Made by a program: the position numbers and the translations under genes | Assembly: GCA_963995505.1 (NCBI GenBank) | Contig: OZ023199.1 | Span: 10,151,373-10,215,372, forward strand | Length of the DNA: 64,000 nucleotides | Reading direction: 5' to 3' | From: Hypericum androsaemum | Lineage: Eukaryota; Streptophyta; Magnoliopsida; Malpighiales; Hypericaceae | The notes under the pieces: model-generated | What the model saw: the letters and a program-made list of their open reading frames with translations, nothing else | Databases searched by the model: none | What the model was told of the DNA's origin: nothing | Shown here: piece after piece, positions 36,395 to 47,173 of the stretch | Numbering within the stretch: position 1 is the stretch's first letter | Layout: every line of letters starts with the position of its first letter

Positions 36395-36494
36395 AACGGT
36401 GACACGGAGGATAATTAGTTGGACTACGTCGGTAGGAGGTTCTTCTCTGCCACGTGGAGGGTAATTCGTTCGACTACGTCGGTAGGAGGTTCTT
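36395..36494 (-). promoter_or_regulatory. Tandem 50-bp promoter repeat with a G-box upstream of the LEA gene
   Basis: Two 50-bp units (about 36395-36444 and 36445-36494) share GACTACGTCGGTAGGAGGTT and flanking GAGG(A/G)TAATT. The far unit has the palindromic G-box CCACGTGG (36450-36457), an ABA-response core. The unit nearer the gene has a changed ACACGGAGG at the same place. This suits an ABA- or drought-regulated LEA gene. Confidence 0.6.
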
Positions 36495-37893
36495 GGCTCG
36501 ATCTCTCCTACTACAAAACGATAACCTTTTACGTTGATAAAAAGCAATGGTCCCAATTTGGAAAAGCGTTAAAATTTGACGATAAATAATATTTTTTTTT
36601 AAACAGATTTAGTGTTGAACTAAATTTCTGTATCTAAAGTAATTTTTTAATAGATTAATATATTTTTTGACATATTTTACCAATTTAAAAAATATCTTAA
36701 AATAATAGTTTGTGTTAGCTTTATTTTTTTTATAATATTTAAATTATTCTTATCTTTTGAATCATTGTCAAATTGTCATTGTAATTGTCGTATTGTTCTG
36801 ACAAAAATATATCAATTGAATGTAACATTTGAATATTACTAGGTGCTAAAATTTTTAATAATTTAATATAGACAAAAAATAACTACTATTTATAAATTTG
36901 TATTTGAACATAAACGAAGCACTTTTTTTGGTTTACATGTATTTAGTGACTAAAATTTATTTTTATTCGTTCAAAAAAAAGTGAAATTCTGTTACGTGAC
37001 AATCTCTCTTTATTGTAATTGGTACATTCAATGAAGAGAATTTAACAAAATAACAATTTTATGTTGGATCATATATGGAGCATCAACAATTCTTGTCAAT
37101 AATATGTAATTTGCTAATTTGAATATGCATTTTAATATCTATAAATTATTGTTTATTAATCAATTTTTTTGGTCAAACAACTCCATAATTGTTTTGTGTT
37201 TCTATTTCTTGATTGACTGAGAGTTTCATGAATGGTTGTTAGAATATAAGTGATGGTTTGATATCAGTTGCAACCTTGTCTAGTTGGTTGTTGCAAAAAT
37301 GCTAACGCCACATTTCAAATGTTTAATATCTTTATTTAATGACAGAGAGATTAAGTTTGTGTTTGAAGTTGAACTAGATTTTTGAAAGAAAACATTAAAG
37401 TGAAAGTTCGCAATCAATGCTGGGGTCGGTTTGTGGTTTTACGTGGACGAGCTTCGTCTCTCCATGTCGGTAAAGGAGGATCAGACAGAGAGACTGGTCG
37501 TGGGTGGCTTCCAATTCGTCCGACCTCGTGAGAATAATTTTCTTATCAGATCTTGTATATTAAGAATCAAATATTTTCAAACTCTATTTAGAAAACGATT
37601 CTCATAGAATTCTGCATAATTAGCCACTAACAGATTTTTATTCCTGTTCCGAGAACGAAAAGATATGGCTAGGTTCTTTAGTGAACAACTCTCGCACATT
37701 GACAAACGGGTTGTTCTGTTGGCAACTCTAAACAGGGATGTGCATCCTTCAAGCGTTGAGTTGTTCTTGATTTCTTCTTGGGAAAAGTCCACATAAGTAT
37801 CCTGTAGTTTTACGTTTTCACAATGAGATACCCTGTGGTTTCAAATTGGTAATTTGGTCCCTGTGGTTTTCGAAAAATTTCCCGGTCAGGTCC
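36495..37893. other. AT-rich intergenic sequence
   Basis: No gene was recognised. 37797-37893 has the 'CCTGTAGTTTTACG...CCCTGTGGTTTT' composition typical of outer ends of MULE-like elements and may belong to element D. Confidence 0.5.
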
Positions 37894-38940
37894 GGAGTAG
37901 CTGCCTGCCCATATAATGCTCAAACGATGTCGTTTTTGACTCAAAGTAGCGGCCACGTGGCGACCAAGTGGGTTTAGTTACCGATGACGTGTAATATGGT
38001 AAATTACCTAATTAGTCACCAGCTATTTTATAATTTTTTCAAAAATACCCAACTTAACCACTCAAGAAGACCATCTTCTTCCCCGCCTCTCTCTCTCTCT
38101 GCCCCAACCCCTACTCCTCCACCTCTCTCTCCCTATCTTCCCCTCTCCCAAACTCAAGTGAAAAAGGAGCCATCAAGTTGAAATCATTAATTGCGGGAGA
38201 CAAAAATAGCCCATTTTCCATTACCCCTAAATGGCCGAAGAAGAAACCCATGAATTCCCTATGGGTCGGGTCAAGAGAATCGTCAAGCTCGACAAGGACA
38301 TCAATAAGGTCATCTCGGAGGAGTTGTTCCTCGTCACGTGCTCCACTGACCGAGGGCTCCTCCAGCTTCGCGGCGGAGAAGAAGCGGAGGACGATCAAGC
38401 TCGAGGACCTCCGGGATGCTGTCAAGCGCCACAAGCTAACATCAGACTTCCTCCTTAACTCCCTCCCCTTGCCGGCACCGTACGCCGATGATCCAGCAGG
38501 GGATAAAGCGCGTTGCTAGTTGGTACGGGCTGGTACCCGCCAGATCGATCAAGTCCTCTTTACTCTATCGATTTCAATGAGTAGGACAACAGGACGAGGA
38601 GCGTGAGGAGGGCAATATGGTTTTTTTCTCGAAGAGGCAAGCCCAGGCGAGGTCGTGGATTACAGATTTTGGTTGTGGTTTTAGTTTTGTTGGGAGTGGG
38701 GAGGAGGAGGAGGGGAGAGAGAGAGAGAGAGGAGGAGAGGGATGTAGGAGGGGGGGGAGAGAGAGTTAAAAAATTAATATTTAAGTAGAGTATTTTTTAA
38801 TTATAAAATAATTAGTGACTAATTAGGTAATTTATCATATTACATATCAGCGGTAACTAAATCCACTTGGTCGCCATGTGGCCGCTACTTTGAGTCGAAA
38901 GCGACGTCGTTTGAGCATTATATGGGTGGGCAGCTACTCC
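37894..38940. mobile_element. Long-TIR element D carrying a histone-fold gene fragment
   Basis: The left arm from 37894 (GGAGTAGCTGCC) is matched inverted by the right arm ending at 38940 (GGCAGCTACTCC) for about 160 bp. Shared segments include CATATAATGCTCAAACGA, ACTCAAAGTAGCGGCCAC, GGCGACCAAGTGG and AAATTACCTAATTAGTCAC. Both arms end inward in CT/GA-rich tracts. The right end lacks the counterpart of 37797-37893, so it appears truncated. The interior holds a broken NF-YC/DPB3-like copy. Confidence 0.8.
38231..38519 (+). pseudogene. Captured histone-fold fragment, NF-YC/DPB3-like
   Basis: From the ATG at 38231 the frame reads HEFPMGRVKRIVKLDKDINK, then VISEELFLVTCSTD. This is the start of the histone fold of DNA-polymerase-epsilon-type NF-YC proteins (plant DPB3/NF-YC10 group). 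About 14 expected residues of the fold are then missing and the frame shifts. The second frame continues with AAEKKRRTIKLEDLRDAVKR, then HKLTSDFLLNSLPLPAP, the C-terminal half of the fold. The copy has no introns and lies inside TIR element D, so it is a captured and broken gene. Confidence 0.8.
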
Positions 38941-39150
38941 TCATCAAACAAAGGACGAAAAAAGAGCCACATGAACCCATAAAAAGAGTTTTTTTTTGTC
39001 AAGCATAAAAATAGATTTTGCATGCGAAGAAATAACATAATGAGCGACAAGATTATATATTTATGGGCAAATTATTTTTCAATCTTTGGTATTTAACTAA
39101 ATCTCTGTTTAGTCCTTACTGTTCTTAATAGCATATATTCGTCCTACGTT
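38941..39150 (+). repeat. Direct repeat, left copy (right copy near 40079-40285)
   Basis: About 200 bp is shared with 40079-40285 at high identity. Shared segments include ACATGAACCCATAAAAAGAG, TTTTGCATGCGAA, AAATAACATAATGAGCGA and ATATATTTATGGGCAAATT. The two copies are about 1.14 kb apart. The left copy starts exactly where TIR element D ends. Confidence 0.75.
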
Positions 39151-39341
39151 TGCTAAAATGCAACTCTCAGGTCCCTAGCGGACACAACGCTGACATCATC
39201 AGTCAATATAATTTCAAAATAACACTTATACCTTTCCAATAAAAAAAATTGGTCATCCCCTACCTCGCGTCTGAGAACAAAATTGTACCCCACTGCCGTA
39301 ACTTTTTCGGCCAATGTCCCGCCGGTCCTCCCTCCCTACAT

Positions 39342-39439
39342 TGGAAGTGGGTCACAGGGATTCGTTTGCCCAAGAACCGGACCCGGCTTTGGCTTGGGAC
39401 CTTGATACGGCCGAGGAAGCCGCCTTGGCCTACGACAGA
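39342..39439 (+). pseudogene. AP2/ERF-domain fragment
   Basis: The frame starting at 39342 reads WKWVTGIRLPKNRTRLWLGT. After a one-base deletion near 39402 another frame reads DTAEEAALAYDR. Together these are the second and third strands and the helix of an AP2/ERF DNA-binding domain (ERF/RAP2.4-like pattern). Nothing before or after belongs to such a gene. It lies between the two 200-bp direct repeats in transposon-like sequence and is probably captured. Confidence 0.75.
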
Positions 39440-40491
39440 ACCAGTGTGGTTTCGCCTTGGCCTCGGCACGAGCAGTTAGAGGATCTGGGTCGCTTGATAA
39501 TTTTCCTCTTCCTCCCGGCGACGGGAAGCTTCGGTAGAACAAGTGTGGTTTCGCGTCATTAATCCCTGGTGTTTGCAAGTGGGGTCGCTCGGTAGTTAAT
39601 TAGTCATAATTCAAATGTCCTACCTAACTCGATATTAGTACAATTTAGCCAATAGAAAATTAGGACCACTTATCATTTGGAGTTTGTCCAAATGATATAA
39701 ATCTTACATTCACTTGAATTCAGAGCCCGCGAATATAAAAGATACGGTCCTATACTCTATTAAAAAAGAGAAAAAAATACTCGTAAGTCCTTAAGGCTTA
39801 ATATGGTGTAGTAGGAGGTCCACTCCTTAGTTAACTATTCCCCGAATATGAGAAATCGAACTCATTAACCATTGCATCAATTTCCATCTCAAATACCACA
39901 TGAGATTACCAAAATAACCCCGTCACTTTAGAACTCTAAAAACGACATAACATATTAACCAACCTTCAAAGTGAAAAAATTCACACATCATATTAAAAAA
40001 CAAAAAACTAAACATTTAGGTTTAGGAATAAAGATAAGACCCTAAAAAGTTTAACCAATAAAAAGAGATTTTTACTTGCTCATCAAGCAACGAACGGAAA
40101 AAGAGCTACATGAACCCATAAAAAGAGATTTTGCATGCGAAAAAATAACATAATGAGCGACTCGATAATATATTTATGGGCAAATTGCCCTCCAATCCTT
40201 GATATTTAACAAAATTCGTGTTTTAATCTTTACTGTTCTTAATTACATACATTCTTCATACACGTTTGTCAAACCTTGGGAACTTCTGAATTTTTTTCAT
40301 TAAAAATTAAGACTACTTGGTCCATAAATGTTGATTACCAAATTTTACCCCCGACCCATGAATTCCCAAGTGTTTTTACATTTTTACCCCAATGCAACCC
40401 ATCATCTTCTACCCCCCACCCAATCTCGAATAGATAGATAGATAAGCCTTCCCCTTCTCCTCCTCCTCCCAACCTCATCCAAAACCCAAAA
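39440..40491. other. Repeat-derived sequence and RPS5 promoter
   Basis: The stretch is AT-rich. It contains the right copy of the direct repeat (about 40079-40285), which ends about 200 bp before the RPS5 start codon, and a short (GATA)n run near 40432. Confidence 0.5.
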
Positions 40492-42104
40492 ATGGCGACA
40501 GCAACAACAACCACTTCACTAACCCCACCACCTCTCTCCTCCCTCTCCCTCTTCCACTCCACCTCCTCCCAACTCCGCCTCCCATTCCTCCTCTCCCTCT
40601 CCAAACCCATTTCCCTCTCTACCAAATCCCCCTTCCTACGCCTCCCCTGCACCCCCTCCGACGACGTTCCCCCCCTCTCCCCCGACGACGACGACGAAGA
40701 AGATTCCGAAGACCCGCCTGAGTCCTACACGCGGACCGCCTACTTCGACGAGGGCCCGGAGGAGACGGACGAGGAGGTCGCCGCCGGCTACGAGGAGCTC
40801 TACGGTCCGGCGTACTCCGCGGAGTCGGTGCTCGGCGGGGACATCTTCATAATGGACAAGAAGAAGAAGCCCCGCGTGAAGCCGGGTCGGAGGCCCAAGG
40901 ACGGGCTGGAGGAGCGGGTGCTGGAGGTCAGGCGGGTCCAGAAGGTGGTCAAGGGAGGGACCAAGCTCAGCTTTCGGGTAACCGTCATTGTCGGAGACAG
41001 TAACGGGCATGTCGGGGTTGGTGTCGCTCAGGCCAAGGACTCCATGGGCGCCACCAATAGGGCATGTGCTGAGGCCCGGAGGAACATTATCACCGTTCCC
41101 ATGACCAGGCATTCGACTTTCCCCCACAGGTAAACACGAAATGGTTCGGGTTCTTGCGAGGTTTTCGGGTTTTTTCGATGTTTGGTTGTCATTGGATTTG
41201 GTCTGTCATTGTTCTTGAACTGTATTGTTAGGACTATTTCGCCCACAGAACTTAGTTTGGAGTTCATGAGAATCATGAAATAACTAAATATTCGAGTATA
41301 GGGCTGAGAGTTTGCGGGTGCTGGAGTAGGAACAATGTGGGTTCTTTCTTTGGAGTTGTTGTATCCTCGGCCCATGGCGTTTCAGGGAATATGTGGCCGA
41401 GGAGTGGAGACCGGTAGAGACCTGGGATTGGAATCCTTGTACTGTTGGCTCGAAGCACTTTGATGTGCACCTGTTCGGTTGAGATCGAATTGGGAAGTTT
41501 TGGACTTGGTGGATATGTTGTTAGCTATGTGGTTTTGTTGATGGCATGAACAACCTCTACCCTGTTCCTCTTAATGTGAATGCCCTTTCTATACAGTGAT
41601 TTCTCGAATTGATGTGAAGAGTTGGAGTATGCTGGAGCTATCAAAAGCTTGGATTTTTAGCTTTTCGGGTTGATTACTTGCAGATTCATTCTCCCTGTTT
41701 CCATGTCTAGACATAGGAAAAGATGTTCGGTCACGTAGGAGATATGGGTGGGGGTAGAATGCGTTTGTGTTTTGCGCATTCTAACGATCGCTACGTTAGG
41801 AAAGAACTAACAATGCTATTATTCTTGAGTTGATGGGTGCAGGGCCAATGGAAAATTTGGGGCAGCTACTGTGATGCTTCGGCCTGCTTCACCTGGTTCA
41901 GGAGTGAGTGCTGGCGGTACCGTGCGGCTTGTTCTGGAACTGGCGGGTGTGAAGAATGCATTAGGAAAGCAACTTCGAAGTGACAATGCCATGAACAATG
42001 CCAGAGCCTGCATTGAAGCCATGCGGGGCATGAGAACGCTGTACGACGTCGCTGCTGAGCGTGGGATGCCGGTGGAACGATTAATGTGGTCTTACAAGGG
42101 TTAA
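40492..42104 (+). CDS. RPS5: Plastid 30S ribosomal protein S5, nuclear-encoded
   Basis: The exons are 40492-41129 and 41843-42104, giving 299 residues; the 713-nt intron is GTAAAC...GTGCAG in phase 2. The first 60 residues are S/T/P/L-rich and free of acidic residues, as in a plastid transit peptide. An acidic linker follows ([14 protein letters not shown]). The S5 domain starts near residue 140: [20 protein letters not shown], then [20 protein letters not shown], and in exon 2 [20 protein letters not shown], then [18 protein letters not shown]5 sits at the mRNA entry side and helps decoding accuracy in the plastid 30S subunit. The open frame at 41871 is the internal part of exon 2, not a separate gene. 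Confidence 0.95.
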
Positions 42105-42383
42105 TTTTTATGCGCTCCAAACTGGCTATGACAAGAGTGGATTTTAATTAGTGTTTCTACTTGATACTTCGAGTGGTATGTTATTCTAACTTGCTTTTAT
42201 TCTGTTCAAACAGAGAAGTGTTTTCATGTGAATGTCTGGTATCTATAAATCTTGCAGCTGCAGGTAGGATTTTGTTGTCCATGTTTACTTACCTACTTTC
42301 AAAGACTGTTCCCTTTTACCAGACATGCTATAGGGTGAGTATTCGAAGGGACACGAATATCCAAATCCGAATTCCGAACAATT

Positions 42384-42725
42384 TGTTGAGAATTTCACAT
42401 AGCTTAAAGCAAGAGTGGGGACAAGTTTATAAGTGTTGAAAATTCACCAACCCATTGCCTAAAAATTTTGGGCTGGATATAGAGATTCTAACATGGTGTC
42501 AAAGCGGGTTGATCTTGTGCCTATTGTTGTGCTTGCATGACTCCCATTTCTCGTACGCTGGCGAAGTCAAAGCCCGTGCAATATTCGATCCGATGGGTCT
42601 CGTTTGAGGGGGTGTGTTGAGAATCTCATATCGCTTAGAGCAAGAGTGGGGGGCGAGTTTATAAGTATTGAAAATCCATCAACCAATTGCCTTAAGGTTT
42701 TGGGTTGGATATGGAGATTTTAATG
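42384..42725 (+). mobile_element. Complete TRIM (terminal-repeat retrotransposon in miniature)
   Basis: LTRs of 110 and 111 bp (42384-42493 and 42615-42725) both begin TGTTGAGAAT. A primer-binding site TGGTGTCAAAGCGGG, close to the tRNA-Met type TGGTATCAGAGC, starts at 42494, directly after the first LTR. A purine tract TTTGAGGGGGTG precedes the second LTR. The element is flanked by CAATT at 42379-42383 and 42726-42730. It has no coding capacity. Confidence 0.92.
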
Positions 42726-42730
42726 CAATT

Positions 42731-43531
42731 AGATCAACAAACAATAAGTTGTTTTAGCTTAACCACATCTCGATTTCGAGTCTTTGTGTACGCAATAGTG
42801 GTAGGTACTAATTGCGATAGAGAGCTTTACCATATGATGCCATCTTTTAAAAGTTCTACCTAATTCGAACTTAGACTAATGAAATAAGTGAGTTGGATAC
42901 TAGATGATACTAAAAAAACTATCTGAAGTGAGTCAAGGCCATTGTTTCTTAAGGGGAATGTGAGAAGGGCGGGGAGGTAAGGTAAAAGTTGGGCCAGGCC
43001 GAGGCGCGGGGAAGGTGAAAATGGGAAAAGCAAGCAGCGCAAATTTGGTCAATGAAGTATAAAATTTAATCTAAAAGATTATGAATTCGTATGATTTTAA
43101 AACTGAAATATATTTAATATCTAAACATTAGAGAAAAAAATCTTTTGTATACAATTTCCACAAACTAGCCATCTAAATACTTCCAATATTTTTTTTGTCA
43201 AAATTACATGGTTTCTGAATATTTTTGAAGTCCAAACCTTTAGTTGAGCCAACAAACACTATCCCCTTGTTTCTTTGATTTTCTTTTTGACTGACATTTT
43301 CATTGTTCTAAAATATATCTGAAATAATCAACCAAATAACTGAGAGCTCCAAACAAAGTTAGAGAACTATGAAGTTCTCGATGCAGCTTCCATGTTGCTC
43401 TTGTTTCTGCATCGTCAAGCCCGAAAATTAAGTTCAGCAACTGCAGGAACTGTCTCTAGACTTGCTTCCAAGTTCAGCTTCCATGTTGCAGTTGCAACTG
43501 TCTTCCTTCTTTCACTTCTGTAGCACACAGT
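42731..43531. other. Intergenic sequence
   Basis: No gene was recognised between the TRIM and the 3' end of the PKR1-like gene. The last part may be its 3' UTR. Confidence 0.5.
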
Positions 43532-44869
43532 TCATTCCTTCTTTAACTCATCAGGCACCAAATTTAGGTCTTGCATTTGGTCTTCGATTGAAACAAGACC
43601 AGTTTGCGAGAGGAACCTGCAGGAAAGAACATCACGATTCACGATTCACGATTGTAGTAAATCTTAATGATATATTTGCTCGCCTAGAACATCAATTGCT
43701 CATTTAGTACCTCTATCTAATCTAATCACATGTAATCTTTTCCATGCTGTCAAATCATGACTTAGCCTTTGCCTTAAATATTTCGGACCTTCTGCTTTCA
43801 CAGCAGGACTAAACAATAGCTGAGGAAGATCTAACGAATGATTCGACGTGTACACAGAAAGGACATTGTATTCCAACTTCCAAAATCTCGAATTGGGTCG
43901 TGTACTTCTTCCAGCAGATTCGATGCAATGCACATAACCAAAACAGAAGCAACATCGTGCCCACTTGTAACAAAATACTTTCACATAGCTGAACATACAT
44001 TCTAGGCAAGATATTCTTTCCTATCAGTAAGTTTGCAGCACAATCACCAAGTTTGCAGCACAATCACCAGGAAACCAGAAAGGACTAACAAGCCACCGAT
44101 CCCAAATGACCTTCGGTAGCATACTATTGAACACAGATGGCAAAGAGATCTTTGCTCTCCGAATTGCACCAAGGCGCGCGGAACTTTGCAAGAAACATTT
44201 TCCTCATTTTCACACCCCTTGGACCTCTCATTACTAAGTCCAAGATCAACATCCCTTTCACGGACATTGGAGGACGTCTCTCTAATGGATCACAATGGAT
44301 ACATCCAACACGCTGGTGATTAATGACTAACACAAATACCTAATGATAGACATGACGACTCCTAGGCTCCGTTCGTCTGCTCGAAAATATGTTACGGATT
44401 CAAACAAACATCGAAAAATGTGGAAAATTTAAGATTGGAATTGCACATCGATTAATTAACAAGAACCAACATGGAATTGCACAGCAAAAATCAAATTAAA
44501 GATTGGATCTTTTCAAGCCAAGAATCAGCAGAATACCAACTCAGAAGCAGGAAGAGGGTGGCAGCGATTAGGACCAAAAACCCAACATGGAGAAGCAGAG
44601 AGCTGTCCCTCGAAGACAAGGCCAGCCCTAGCATCACCATTAGAGACAGACCCAGCAATAAAAACGCAGACTTTAGGGTGTTCCATGTGGGCCCCTGCAA
44701 AACCCAGAAAGCAGAAACAAACACGAATCCAAATTAATCAGTTCAGTTCCGGAGATTGAAAGCAAACGAAGAGGGGAAGAGAGTAGCTACTAACGTTGAC
44801 GCCAGGAGCCAGTGCACCCAATAACACTGCGTTGGCTGATGATACACCTGATTCTACTTTCTTGTTCAT
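43532..44869 (-). CDS. Small two-helix membrane protein, PKR1-like
   Basis: Three exons keep frame with GT/AG borders: 44869-44795, 44694-44537 and 43616-43532. The product is 105 residues: MNKKVESGVSSANAVLLGAL, APGVNGPTWNTLKSAF, two hydrophobic helices (LLLGLSLMVMLGLAL and LLLHVGFLVLIAATLFLLLS), then WFLSQTGLVSIEDQMQDL and an acidic tail. The layout (short N-terminus with a 'L-x-PG' turn, two helices, W-F, charged tail) resembles yeast PKR1, a V-ATPase assembly factor of the ER membrane. That link is inference. An upstream in-frame ATG at 45061 would add 64 residues, which look like non-coding sequence. Intron 2 (44536-43617) contains part of a Tourist-like MITE. Confidence 0.7.
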
Positions 44870-45123
44870 TCTTTCGAAAGACTCGAACTCAAAATATTTT
44901 GTTAAGTACCCGAAGTCGATCGAGTGTGATGGTTGGTTATGGGATCTCTTGGTTTTAGGCTCATTAAAGTTGCCTCCTAGGAATTTGACCAAAAAAAAAA
45001 GTTGCCTCCTAGGAAGGTGGACGAACGAACGGGGTTTATTGAAGTTGTGCAATTGGGCCAATCTCCGTTATAATCCGGGCCCTTAAAACAGTCCATTTAT
45101 ACCTTTTCTAATATATTTTTTTG

Positions 45124-45814
45124 CAAAATAGTCATAATTTTTTGATGTTTGAAAAAATTAATGAATAAAATACTCTAGTATTGTTTAATCTTTAAAATTT
45201 TATAAATCAACTAATCAGTTCCTAAATCTATTTTAAGTTCCCAAACCATAGTTCACCTAAAAATTTTAAAAATATCCAAGGACAAAAAAAATCCATCTTC
45301 CAACCCATCTATCTACCGCTTCTCAAACAACCACTATTGAAATTCGTAACTCAACATAGACATGGCTCCTTCAATTCTCTCACTTCGAAGGACGATGTGT
45401 ACCGTCTCCACCGGTAGACAGTTTAACGTCTTCAACATCTCCTCCTTCGATGGGAACCCTAACCTAAGAACCCCAACCGTTGGGAACCTCACGTGTCCTT
45501 TTATTAGCCACTCCCAGCAACCGGTCAATGAATCCTTTCTCGTGTATCGTCGTTTGGTGTCAAGCGAGGGTATAAACATCCTTCGAATTGCGAGAATGGA
45601 ACGAGCCGTGACTATGTTGAGTTACGATGAGTTCATGGGCACTCGTGTATCGTCGTTTTGTCCTTATATATTTTTTAGGTGAACTATGAGTTTTTTTGGC
45701 ACTTAAAATGGGTGCATGGACTAATCTGTTGATTTACGACATATCAGGGACTAAACATTACTAGAACGTCCTTATTCTTGAATTTTTTCAAACATTAGAG
45801 ACCAATGACTATTT
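45124..45814. mobile_element. Foldback element G
   Basis: About 690 bp folds on itself almost fully. The outer arms share AAAATAGTCAT, GATGTTTGAAAAAATT, AAATCAAC and CATAGTTCACCTAAAAA. The inner arms share CGTAACTCAACATAG and ATGGCTCCTTCAATTC (mirrored near 45590-45625). Only about 150 bp in the middle is unpaired. The open frames seen on both strands (45334-45682) come from the inverted arms. Confidence 0.75.
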
Positions 45815-46712
45815 TTTTTTCCCGAATGTAAATGAATTCTTTGTTTGAAAAATCATAAAATCATTTGCAATAGATTAAAAGTTATAACTTTCATTTGATT
45901 GAAAAAACTTTTTTCAAGATCTAGAGTGACATTTTGGTGGAATGTATTAACATCTCGTAACCAAATTATAGACAAAATAATCAAAATAAATTGTTGAATA
46001 CAGTTCTGTCTAAAATATTCATTTTTGGTAGAAGTAGTGGGGCAAGATGCCCACTAATCTTTATTAACCACGTGTTGGTGCATCAGAACGAGTACATCAG
46101 AGTAAGCTAATCTCTTTCAAATCATCCAAATACACATCAATGCTAAACAAGAAAGGTATCTCTTTTTATATAATAAACAAGAAGGGTATCACACAGGATA
46201 TAATAGTATTCTATAATCAAAGCATGCTTAGGAAAAGAATCCATCACACAATTTCTTTCTCTCCAAATATAATGTATATGTGTCACCCAATCTCGAGCAT
46301 AAAACGGCTTTGCTCTGTCTAAACTATTTACCAAACACCAGTGCTAAGAATTGTATCAACAAAGAATGCTCCTCCCATATATAGCACACACCAAACAAAT
46401 CAAAGCCAGCCCAAAATTAGAAAACAAACCACCACCTCATCAACAAGGCAAATCAGAGAAAAACTCGGGCCAAGACCCCAAGAATTAGCCACCTCATAAA
46501 TTCTCAACCTATCAAATACCAAACCCTTATTTCAATTAACTCCAAGAACCTCGTAGCACCATTCCATTTTTATTCCTCTCACCATTTTATCATCCTTCTT
46601 CCTCTTCCTCCACGAGGAAGGGCAAAGGCAGGGATCAAACCTCACCTCTCCTCTCTCAAAAACTTTCCTCTTTGTCTCCCAAACAAAGGACAAGAAAAGA
46701 AGCAAAAGAAAA
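45815..46712. other. Intergenic and RALF promoter
   Basis: No gene seen. A TATA-like CCATATATAGCAC lies near 46375. The stretch before the RALF start codon is C/T- and A-rich, as in a leader. Confidence 0.45.
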
Positions 46713-47173
46713 ATGGGTTCCAAACAATGGATGGTCCTCCTGATCATGGCAATGATCCTCATTGTCTCCAAGGCCAGCTCGCTCGGCGACGCCGCGAGCT
46801 GGGGCTTGACCCACCCGGGCAGGGACATGCACGTGCTTGACATTGACTCTGAGATGCTGATGAGCTCAGGGAGCGCCCACCGGTTGCTCCAACAAAGGGG
46901 CAGGTATATTTTTTTCGTTTCATTTTTTTTAATTGCTTGTCTTGAACATTACATTTCGTTGTCTTGAACGAAGGTACATTTTTTATTTCGTATGACTTAA
47001 AATTTGGTGTACTATTATAAAAAAGGTACATTAGCTACGACCAGATGAAGAAGAACAAGACCCCATGCAACCGCCGTGGCCGGAGCTACTACAACTGCCA
47101 GGACCGGAAGCCGGCCAACCCATACCGCCGCGGCTGCTCCGCCATCACCATGTGCTATAGGAGCAATTATTAG
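46713..47173 (+). CDS. RALF-type secreted peptide precursor with an intron
   Basis: The exons are 46713-46903 and 47026-47173, giving 112 residues. Residues 1-23 are a signal peptide (KQWMVLLIMAMILIVSKASS). The mature part has YISYDQ, then TPCNRRGRSYYNCQ and ANPYRRGCSAITMC, with all four cysteines and the YISY and RRG motifs of RALF (rapid alkalinisation factor) peptides. These are apoplastic ligands of FERONIA-type receptor kinases and of LRX proteins. The site-1-protease motif RRxL is changed to HRLL just before the mature region. Most RALF genes are intronless. Here a 122-nt intron splits the codon before YISY, without which the frame ends in FFVSFFLIAC-type readthrough. Confidence 0.9.

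Noticed and set aside
40636..41127. Minus-strand 163-residue frame opposite RPS5 exon 1
   Set aside because: It is an antisense shadow; exon 1 on the plus strand is well supported by the S5 domain.
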